Assembly (NCBI RefSeq): GCF_003265705.1
Contig: NW_020312904.1
Location: forward strand, 4,004,672 to 4,068,671
Source: Callorhinus ursinus
Lineage: Eukaryota; Chordata; Mammalia; Carnivora; Otariidae
DNA: 64,000 nt
Direction: 5' to 3'
The notes under the pieces are model-generated. The model was not told where the DNA came from, ran no database searches, and saw only the letters and a list, made by a program, of their open reading frames with translations. The translations under genes and the position numbers were made by a program. Numbering within the stretch: the stretch's first letter is position 1; every line of letters begins with the position of its first letter. This document shows positions 45,301 through 57,300 of the stretch, piece after piece.

Positions 45301-48300
45301 CAAATACTGTTCTGTGGTATTTCTTGGTGCCCTTCACAATGCCTAGTATAGTGCCTTATTTATGGTTGATAATTGTTTGTACTTAGAGTGATGTTTGTCA
45401 AATGCACATCAGAATCTGTCTTTCTCTTGCATAAAACCTCTATCAGTGCAGTGCTTCTGTCTAGTCTGCCTCCCCAGCCTACTTACATGGCCCCTTACCC
45501 ACCACTCAAGTTTTAGTTTCCTCTACTCTCCCACCCACTGACCTTTACTGTTTATTGAACATAATGTGCTCACTTCTAGCTCAGAGCTTTTGCTCTTTCC
45601 CCTGCCTAGATAGCTGTGTGCCTGATATTTGCATGGCCAATACTCTCTCATTCAAGTTGTCATTAAAAAGATATTGTCTCAGGCAGGCATTTGTTATCCA
45701 CACCCCAATCTAAGTTGGTACCCCCTCCCTGGTACTATTGCATTACCCTGTTTCTTTTGTAACATATATTGCTGTATGAAATTATCTTGTTTATCATGTT
45801 TGTTTGTTTACTCTCTGATTTCCCCCTCCCCCACCATTAGAACAACTAGCTTAAGTGCCGATGTGAGCAGGGAGCGTTTCCGTCTTCTTCTCTACTACAT
45901 TCCCATCAACAAGGGTCAGGCACATAGTAGGCAATCATTAATATTTGAAGAATTAAATGAAAGGTGGATGTGTTTCTCATTGTGATGTTTCTGTTTCTTC
46001 ATATTTTTACATGTGTGCGTATGTCCTTGGTTTTGTTAGTGGAGAGGGGCGATGTCAGTGAAAGACTATGATATTCATAATATACTGAAACAGTGTATAG
46101 AAATGTAGAGTTGCAGAACTTTAAACTTTATGAGGACAGTTAGAATCATTGAATTTCCTTTTTTACAGTGTCATGGCAAATGGCTGTTTACCTATTACTT
46201 GGAATACATCATTGATTAGGAGCTTTCCCTTCAAAGCAGCCCTTTATTCCTTTATTAATAGTACAAATGCTAAGGAAATTCTTCCATTTTACATATATTT
46301 TAGAATTTTGTATTCCTGTTAACAGAAAAACTACATCTTAAAGCAGGAATTTTACCTGGAATCCTTGAATTTATCATGATCTCAGGGTCAAGGGGTTGAG
46401 CCCCTCTACAGACTTGCATTCAGCAGGGAATCTGCTTCTCTCCCTCTCCCTCTGCCCCTTCCCCTGCTTGCACGCATGTGGGTGCACATGTGCATGTGCT
46501 CTCTCTCTCTCTCTCTCTCTCTCAAATAAATATCTTTAAAAAAATAAAAATAAAGTTGCTAGGGACCTTACAAGTCATATAACTTCCTTCAGTTTACATA
46601 TTAGGAAGCTGATGTCAGAAATATTAATGGACTTGCCATACTCTGAGGTCAAGACAGAAATGAGACAAAGACCAGGTTAGCAGATGCCACTTCATTGTTC
46701 TTACCACTGAGTATATGAAAATAAAATCATATACTGGCTTACTGGTTTATTATAAAACTGTATCCAGAAACCTCCAAATAATGCTACTTTTGGCAAGAAT
46801 ACTATTTCTTAATTACATAAGTAATTTATTTCATAAATTTAATAACTTGTGAATAAGAAATAATAGATAATAAATAATTTCATTCCTTAGAGATCATTTG
46901 TTGGTACTATTGTTGAGTTTATGAAAAGTCACCTTAAGTATACTCCCTCTTAACTGTCTTTGAATTGTACTGTTTTATAGGCAGAATGTTACCAGAGTCT
47001 CCTTGAAGAACTGAAAATGAACAAGATACAATTACAGCTTTTCCGACTATATCATAATGAGAAGAAAATTCATTTCCTGAACACTGAGTTAGAGCGTGTG
47101 AGTAGGGACTTGAGTGTCACAAAAGAGTCTCTTTCTCATCATGAAAACATAGTGAAAACCAAGAAGAAGGAACATGGAATGCTAACCAGACAACTACAAC
47201 AAACAGAAAAAGAATTAAAGTGAGTTTTTAAAAATAGTTATTAACAGCTGGATTTTATGTATATTGGTAGAAAAAATAAAAATATAAGTGACACTTTGAA
47301 AGTTGATTTTTTTTAAAAAAACTTTTTACTTTGAAATACTTTTAGATACACAGAAAAATTACAAAGATAGCAAGTTCCCCTATTCCCTACACTCAATTTC
47401 TCCTGCTTTTCACAATAATATGATACATTTGTCAGAATTCATTAACCGTGAACTACTATTAACTAAAGTCCATGCTTTACTCATGTTTCCTAATTTTCCC
47501 CCAGTGCCCCGTTTCTGACCAAGCACACCACATTACATTTAGCCATCGTGTCTCCTTAAGCTCCTCTTGGCTGTGACAGTTTCCCAGCCTTTCCTTGTTT
47601 TTGGTGACCTTGATAATTTTGACATGTATTGGTCAGGTTTTTTGGTAGAATGTCTCTCAATTTGGATTTGTCTGATAGTTTTCTCATAAAAAGGTAATGT
47701 TTATGGATTTTGAGGAGGAAGGACATGGGGTAAAATGTCATTCTCATCACATCAGGAATGTCAACAGATAATCTGTTATATGATATACTGTCTGTATAAT
47801 ACATGATAATATGAAACTGATACCACTGTTGATGTTGGCCTTCTCTTGCCTATTTATAACCTCCATTCCACCAGCGAGAAACCTGGCTTCCATTTTGGAA
47901 GTCTGCTGTTCATTTTATTTTTTATTTTATTTTTAAATTTTATTTTATTTAAATTCAATTAATTAACATATAGTGTATCATTAGTTTCAGATGTAAAGTT
48001 CAGTTATTCACCAATTACATATAACAGTCAGTGTTCATTATATCACATGCCCTCCTTAATGCCCATCACCCAGTTACTCCTCCCCCCCCACCCCCCTCCC
48101 CTAGAGCAACCCCCAGTTTGTTTCCTATGATTTGGTCTCTTACAGTTTTTCTCCCTCTCTGGTTTTGTCTTATTTTATTTTTCCCTCCCTTCCCCTATGA
48201 TATTCTGTTTTGGTTCTTAAATTCCACATATAAGTCAAACCATATGATAATTGTCTTTGTCTGACCGACTTACTTCGTTTAGCGTAATACCATCCAGTTT

Positions 48301-51300
48301 CATCTAGTTAAAAAGAGAGCTACCCTACGACCCAGCGTTTGCACTACTAGGTATTTACCCAAAGGATACAAATGTAGTGATCCGAAGGGGCACCTGCACC
48401 CCAATGTTTATAGCAGCAATGTCCATAATAGCCAAACTATGGAAAGAAGCCCAGATGGTGATCAACAGATGAATGGATAAAGAAGATGTATATATACACA
48501 ATGGAATATTATTCAGCTGTCAAAAAAGATGAAATCTTACCCTTTGCTGTTCATTTTGAATTCCAGTAATCATACATAGCAGTACCAGAATTGTTAACCC
48601 ATATCCTCATGGGAAGCAACTTCAGCAACTAGAGTATAATGCTTATGTACAATTCCTTTTGTTTTAGTTTTATAGATGTGATTCATTTTCAAAGTTATTT
48701 AGGTTAGCACTTTTCTCCCCACCCCCTTCAGTAAGGTGGTTTCATACATTGGTGATGTAGTGGATGTTTTGGTTATATTCCATATAGGATCCCTTGACCT
48801 CCTAAGTGAGCTTTTCTAATTTACACACATTACATTAAGCTTCACTCTTGGTGCTATAAAGTTCTATAGGTTTTGACAAATGCATGATGTCATATGTCCA
48901 CCATTATAGTATCATACAGAGTAGCTTACCACTCAGAAAATTCCCCTGTGCTCCACCTATTCAGTCCCCCCACCTCCCTACCCCCACCACCAGCCTCTCC
49001 TCTGGAAACCACTGATCTGCTTACAGTCTCTGAAAGTTAATTTTTAGAATTTATTTTTAAATGTATGATTTGATCAAAAGAACTTCCTTCCTTTATATAG
49101 TATAGTTTTAATTTACTTTAAAGCAAACTTTATTTTCTTTTTAGATCTCTTGAAGCGCTTTTAAATCAGAAAAGGCCTCAATACATTAAAGCCAAAGAAA
49201 ACACTTCTCACCACCTCAAGAAATTAGACGTGGCTAAGAAATCAATAAAGGACAGTGAGAAACAGTGTTCTAAACAGGAAGATGACATAAAAGCCCTGGA
49301 GACAGAGCTGGTTGATTTAGATGGTGCATGGAGAAGTTTTGAAAAGCAGGTTGAGGAAGAAATCTTATACAAGGGGCGAGACATTGAACTAGAAGCCAGT
49401 CAGGTGAACAAGTCAACAAATGAGAAAATTTTCATTTCTATAATTTCAGCTTCTTAGAAACAATTTAAAGAATGTTCTCTGATACATTGAGAGATTATCC
49501 TCAGACAATCCTCGTCTAAATTATGGGGGTTGAAAATTTTCAGTCTATATTCGGAGTCTAAACTTAATCTTTATAGACTAGGCTATTTTTACTTTATAAG
49601 ATTAGATGGCATTATAACATTTGTGAGTTAATTAAAGTCATAGCAAATACTTCAACAAGATTACCTGGTATCATTTTGTAAAAAAATTAGGTAATTAAAT
49701 TATGTTCTTATGTTTTTAAGGTGATAATTTTTTCCTTATGAATATAAAAACTTAAAAATCAGATATACATGGCTTTGAAGAAACATGACCGCTTAATTGG
49801 CAGGAGGGAAGTTGATTATTTGAGGTGGTTTAAATGTGGTGGTGAATTAATATCCAATTTGGTATGTAAGATTTAATTATAATAAATTAGTAGTAGATAC
49901 CCAAGAATTTGTAATTCAGAGTTTTTGAAAGTCTCTCAACTGAATTTTTTATCATTTATCTTTCATTAATTTTATGATAATCTTACATCACAATATATAT
50001 ACTAAAATAACTGTGACTATATAAATAAAAGTTGTAATTTTATCTGAACTCCTCTTGCTTTTGGACTATTAGTGAGTTTTAATCTCCTTTCTCTTCTAAG
50101 AATTTCATACAGAGACGTTATAAAGTTGGTTTTGAATACCTTCTTTATCTTTCTAAGCAGTTTTAAAGAAGAAGAGGTTCATTTTGGGTTCACATTATCT
50201 TACCTGCAGAAGATGGCAAACTATCATCTAATTTATATAAGACTTTCGATAAGATTATCTGCTAGTAAATAGTATCTTAAAAACTTCCTCTCATGCTTCT
50301 TATGTGAGTTAGTAATATTTAAATGCTCCTTCTACAGCTGGATCATTACAAAGAACTTAAGGAACAAGTGAGAAAGAAAGTGGCTATAATGACCCAACCG
50401 CTGAAGAAGTTGCAGTGGGAACAGAAGGCTGACAAAGAAAGACTGGCGTTTGAAAAGAGGAGGCATGGAGAAGTTCAGGTACCTTGGTTTGTGCAGACAC
50501 GATTGGAAACTGTTTCAGTGAACTTTTATTCTCTTTTCATATCAGCTTTTCAGTATATAAATTGATTTACACTAGACATAAGCAATTAATTTAAAAAAAT
50601 TCTGGATTCCCTGTTTTGCTGCTTAGTACCATTCAGGTGCTCTTTTATCATGGTCTAAGGTAGAAGTAGACAGTGCCTTCTTTCATGTAATTGGTAAGCA
50701 TTTTCCACACATCTGTGCAGTGACGGGCAAGGGCAGACCATACAGCTTTTGTTCTTACATGTACTTCAGTCCCGTAAGGTGAGGGGGAGGGTAGATAAAG
50801 GGAAAAAACAAACAAGTATCATAATAGAGGTGAATGCAGAGTCCTATGGAAACATTAAGGACACAGCCCAAGAGGAGCCTGATGCTCTACGCAGGAAGTG
50901 ACCAGCAAGACAGCATGATCCTGTTCCCCACCCTGAGTAAGGCAGACCTGTCTTGTTCTGTCACTGACCTGTGTAATCTTGGGAAATAACTAAAGTATTT
51001 AACTTCTCTGAGCTTTGATGTCTTCATGTGTATGATGAGGACAGATGTGTCTACCTCACAGAGATGGGCAGGTTGAACAAGATGAAAGGGAGTGTGATGA
51101 TATGTGAAGTAGTTGGTCTTTCCCTCTATGCCTCCTGACCTCCTTTTCCAAAGACTGAGAATTGGCCTGTAAAATTATTACTGAGGCATTCAACAGTAAT
51201 AACAGCTTGTGATACTTCATGGAGTTGGTGGGCCATCCTGAAAACAGGACCATTTCTGATAAGAATTGTAAAGGGAAACGGTTCTGAATTATATATACAT

Positions 51301-54300
51301 TTGATTTATATGTGGATATTTGGAATTTAGAGGGAAAATGTTTATTGATTACTTTGCTAGGCACTTTGTATTCATTAGTTCCTATATGTCTCATAATACT
51401 ATAGAGTCGGTATTTGCTTTAGGGTAGAGATGAAGAAGCTGAGGACTGGGATGTCAAAATGAAATATGTCTCTGGAAACAGGTCTGACATTTTCCAGAGA
51501 TAACAGCAATAATATTATAATATAGTGTTTATTTGTACAGATCATGTATATACCATGTTTACAGCCCTGCTATGAACCCAATTTATTTAATCCTCAAATA
51601 ATTTTATGAAGTAGATATTAGTATTATTATGTTCTCATCCTGGTTTTTTTCCTCTTTTCTACATTCTCTGCCTTGGTGATTTATATTCTCATAGCTTTAA
51701 ATATCACCTGCTGGTGACTCCCAGATTTGTATTTCTTGCTCACAACCTCATATATCCAGCTGCTTTGTCAGCATCTGGATGTTGAACAGATACCTCAAAC
51801 TTAAATCCCAAGCTGACCTTCTGATCTTCACACTCAAATGCTTGCCACACATGATCTTTCTCATTTTATGTGATGACAGTTCAATCTGACTGGTTGCTCA
51901 GACCAGAAAACTTGGAGTCCATTTTTGCCTCTTTTAGGAAATTCTGCTGGCTCCACCCTCAAAGTATACCAAAAATCATATCACTTCTCTCCACTGCTGC
52001 TGTTCCAAGTCACCATCTTTTTGTTTGTTTAGACCACTGTGGTAGCCTGCTGGGTTTCCCTGTTTCCATTCTTATCTCCTCCACAACAAGTCTCAGCACT
52101 GTACCAAAGAAATGGTTTTAATATCTAAGTCAGATCATGAAACTTGCTCTTTTTAAGTCCTCCAGTGGCTCACCATCATACATAAAGTTTAAGTCAAGGT
52201 TCTTGAGTGCCCTACGTAGACCTACCTGATTTGTTCACCTCTCCCGCCCCAATTAACCTTTCAAATCTCTCTTTTTCTATTTTCCCTCTTACTCCCTGCG
52301 GTCTAGCTGTACTGGCCTCTGGAACACATCAGACATATTTCTGCCTTTGGGCCTTTGCATGGGTTATTCCTCTGCTTCAAACATGCTTTCACTATATTTC
52401 TTCATTTTTAACTCCCTCACTTCTTGCAAGTCTCTGCTCAGATGATGCCTTCTCAATGAGGCCTACCCTGACTGCCCTGTTTAAAATTACAGTCCCCGCT
52501 GCACTTCAGCTCCCCTTGCCCCGGCTCTGTTTCTCCCATAGCATTTATCCTAACACACGATTTAATTTACATATTATATTTGTCTGCCTCCCCCCTCTAG
52601 AATATAAACCCCACAAAGCAGGGATATTTGTCTGTTTTGTTCACTGATACATCCCAAGTGTCTGGAATACTTCCTTATTTAGAACAGAGAATCAGTAAGT
52701 ATTTGTCGACCTAATGAATTTCACAGATGAAGGAAATCAAGGCACAAGATAGTTAACTTGACTGAACTAGTAAGTGGAGGAGCTGGGATTTGGTTCCAAA
52801 CACTCTGTCTCCAGAGTAAGTCTTCTCAACCCCTACACTGCACTGCATCTCATTTTAGTCTTGTTGTGAGTTGGCAGATGAAAACGGGAACAAGTAGGAA
52901 AGGTAAACTATTTGATAATCACGAGTGGAAGAGAGGACATTTTGTGGAGGGACAAAAACGGGTGTAGTACCAGAGCAGTAACTACTTTTAAAACACTTGT
53001 ATAGTTAGTGTCACATTATAAAATTATACATGGATTTCAGCAAATACTCATTGTACATTTTTGCCTTTGTCCATGCTAGTTTTGGAAAAACCTGCTCATC
53101 TTTACCTGTTAAATTCTGTAGTCACCACACCACACCACACCACACCACAAAGCCTTCTCTGGCGCGCTTTTTCTCCCCACCAAAAACCTGAATGTAATTT
53201 CTTCCTCACCTAATCACCTATTGTGCTTATTCTATAATCTATATCTAAGAGCTCGTATCAGATTGAAGAAAAAGCAGTTAATTGGTACCATTCTACTAGA
53301 CTGGAAGCTTCTTAAAGGCAGGATTTATAACTGTCCATTGTGAACCTTGTATTTAGATGTCAGTAAGTGGTGGTTGAGTTGCAGTTGTCTTTTGAGTACA
53401 AAAACATTAGTAGAAGAAGAATAGCATGTCAGGTTGGAGAGAGATGGAGAAATCTGTACCCATACTCAGTTTCCCACAGGACTGGTGACTCCCTTCTGGG
53501 ACAGGAGGAGCTTAACTTTCCACAGAACCTGAGGTCACTAGGTGCTGGGCAGTGTTTGGTTTTTCCCAGACAACTGGCATCTCAAATCCAGCATGCCTGG
53601 TACCAAGACAGTCTGATTATCCCCTATTATGTATTGAGCAGAATACCTAGGCCTTGACACACTTCTTTGTATGATGATGACCCTGGCCTTTTACATTTTC
53701 TTCAGCAATGACCATTTATTTATTTTATTTTTTGAGAGAGAGAAAACACCCTTATGAGTGTTTTCATAAGGTTATATTTGATATGCTTCAAATTTAGAAC
53801 ACCTTACAATTCTATAGTAATTTCTAGGAATATAGTGAAAAATAATTTTGTTTGGAGTTGCTGATACTGGTTTTATGGCTTTTTTTTCCTATTTTAGGAA
53901 AATCTAAAACAAATAAAAGAACAGATAGAAGATCATAAAAAACGAATAGAGAAGTTGGAGGAGTATACAAAAACATGCATGTGGGTACAGTTCTTATGGC
54001 TTTCTCATGTTTCAAGGGTCTGTTATGTTTGTGGGATATTCATGAAATGAAAGCTTCCACTGACTGTATCCTAATGTTTTCACTCCTCCGTTTTTGATTT
54101 GTTTTTCTTTTTCATTTCATTGTAAATAATTAAAAATTACACTTAACCACATAAATAAATACAATATGTAAGTTTTGAAAATATAAACTTTCAAGTGGTG
54201 AAATTTTGGTATTAATATTTTATAGTATAAGTTAAGACATGAAAGCTGATATGACCTAAGTATCCTACCACCAGAACTTTTATTTTTCATTGGCGCTTAC

Positions 54301-57300
54301 TTACTACTAAGCCCACAATGACTGCTCTGGTTATAGCGATCTATCCTTACTTTCTCAGTATTCAGAAAAATGTATCTTCTGGATCAACCAAGAATGATCA
54401 AAATCTCTTTGGCCATGTCTGGTGCTAGGCTTATTTCATTGTATTTTTCATCATTTAAATTTGATAAGCACTATTCTGTTCCCCTGTGATGCCAAACCAC
54501 AAGGGAATGTATCTTGTAATTAAATTTGTTGTTTTGTTTTGTTTTTTTGCTATGCAATTTGTTGTTATTATTGTGTAGGGATTGCTTGAAAGAGAAAAAA
54601 CAGCAAGAGGAAACCCTAGTGCGTGAAATTGAAAACACAAAATCACGAATGTCTGAAGTTAATGAGGAATTGAATCTTATTAAAAGTGAATTGCAGAATG
54701 CTGGAATTGATAACCATGAGGGGAACCGTCAGCAAAAGAGAGCAGAGGTTCTGGAGCACCTTAAAAGACTTTACCCAGATTCTGTGGTAATTAGAAATGA
54801 ATAGTTAATTGAAACAAAAAGGCTAAGCTTTCTTATTTGGGATTAAAAATGTTACTCTTATTAAGAAGCAGAATTATTTCAGAAATCTTTTAGTTTTGTG
54901 TTTGATTATTTATATTTAAAACATAATAGTAAATAATTGCAACATAATTTAAATAACTTCCAGTAGTGTCTATAGATAAGTAATTATTGGAGAGAAACAT
55001 TGATGTGAACATATTACCCAGAAAGTCCAAGTTACGACCAGTATCCCCAAAGGACATGGGTGCCATAAAATAGTCTGCCCCTCCACCCCAAGCAGATAGC
55101 CTCAAACTGCATATTCTTCATGGTTTCAATTTTTTTAAAATTTATTTTCAGTAGACATCATTGGCATACTTTTGAAACAATGAATTTTTATTCTGTAAAG
55201 CTGATTGTATATCCACTTTTGCTAATGTATTTTATTAGCTCAAATACAGCAATATCTAACCTATTGCTTGGGGTGTCAACTTCACAGAATTATTTCCTCT
55301 GGTATTAGGGTTGTGGCATCTGACTCTCGTGTCATTAACTCCAGTTGCCGTCCTTAGTTTATGAGGGCCTGCTTTAACTTTTGATACTGTTAGCCACTTG
55401 AACTGTTTTGAAACTGGTCTTGACTTCTAGATCGTGATGAAGGAGTAAGCCTTGGTCACAGAATCCTTCCCCCCAATACCAAAGAAAATGGCAAAACTAG
55501 TTTTAAAAATGAGTTTAACGACCAAAGAAGGAAATGGCTATTACATCTAATGCCAGAACTTCAGAAAATGGTGATAGTCCATGATTTAAAAAAAAAAAAA
55601 AAAGATTAAACAATAACATTTCTTGTTCTTAACTCTGCAGAAGGAAAACTAACAAACTGATTACTTCCTGAGAATTCTCTCCTAGATTAAGTATTCCTTA
55701 ATCTAGCAGGAAGCAAACACATATGTATTTGTTTCCTTTCGGTTAAAAAACTGGTGAATCAAGGAACATGCACCTCTGATGTTCTTAAGTGGAAGTGAAG
55801 GCCAATTCAAAGCCCCTTCCCAAAAATGGGATTTTCCCTCCTCTCCCATAGTAGAGGAAACTTGGTAAGGAAAAACTCAGAAGAAAGAGTGAAACAGGTA
55901 TTCAAACAAAAGATACACACAGCCTCAACTCAGCTCTCACTTGCTCCTGTCCTCCAAGCCCTGAGATGCTAAGAAATAGATCAGAAAATACTTATTCCAT
56001 CACCTATTGCTCAGAGGAAATTACCATCTCAGTTCTAGGTGAGGCAATCAAAACAGTTATCCACCACAGCAACTTCAAGGTCTGAACAGAGCTGCCCACC
56101 TTAAACATAAGCAAGGTGAAAAGAATCAATATGTTAGCTATAGGTCCATATGACAATAAAGCGAAAGAGTAATTTAAAAAGCACTTAGAAGTCTAAGAGC
56201 CTAGTCTGGGAGAAGGTTACAGAACAAAATCCCCCATAAGTAATTTGTGCTATGGACAATTTAATAAGAGCTTGAATTCATAAAACCAGATTCACATATG
56301 AGCTAAAACAAAGTAAAATGTAGAGCTATGAAAACAAATCAAGAACAAACAATATTACTGAACTAATAAATTGCAAGTAGCAAGGAGAATGGGTTACACA
56401 GATGAAAATCAAATTACTGACCTAGAAGAAAGATTTGAGTTAATCGCAGGTGAATGGAGAAGGAAAAAACAAAGAGCAGGGTAGTAAATATTAAAGACAA
56501 AGATGGTCTATCATAAAGAAATTCGTATTCCTGAAGTAGAACCTATCAAATGAAGAAAGAGTAGAAAGATGTAAAATTGAATCTTCAGGTATTCTGGGGA
56601 GCATTGATACAGGATGGTTGACGTTCTGACATTTTCTAGTAAAGGTGTTGATGTTCAGTCTAATTTTTGACCAGTCTTCAGACCTCAGATAACATTTCTT
56701 CATAGGAAGATTCCCCTGACTTTTCAAGTCAGCCTGGTCCCTGTTACAAACTCTCAGAGCATTCTGTGCTTTATCATAGTGTGTATTATTGCTCTATTTT
56801 GTACGTGCTCGAAATTATTATTTATATCTTTCTTCCCTACTAGACTGAAAGCTTGGTGAGGTCAGAGTGTCTATTATGTTCAGTAATGTTCACACACTGT
56901 CTAGCTGAGTATCTGCATGTAGTAGGTGCCTCATTAATTCTTATTTAATAACTTAAGAGAGTGGATGAATACTATTATCATAGCCTTGTAAAATATTTTA
57001 ACACTTTGGTAAGGGTAATCCCTCCACACTACTCTTTTCTTAGTTTAAGTGCTAACACCTAAATGGATACTTCATGATGAAACCTATGTCCATTTGAATA
57101 AGACTCTGTTCAAATAGGTTTATAATTTTATAAAATTAGTTTTTGGTCTTGTTACATAAGAAACAATGAATTATATGTTCCTCAATAATGTGTTTGTTTT
57201 TCTCTTTTTTTGAAACCTGTTAAGTTTGGAAGACTACTTGACCTCTGTCATCCTATTCATAAGAAATACCAGCTGGCTGTTACTAAACTTTTTGGCCGGT

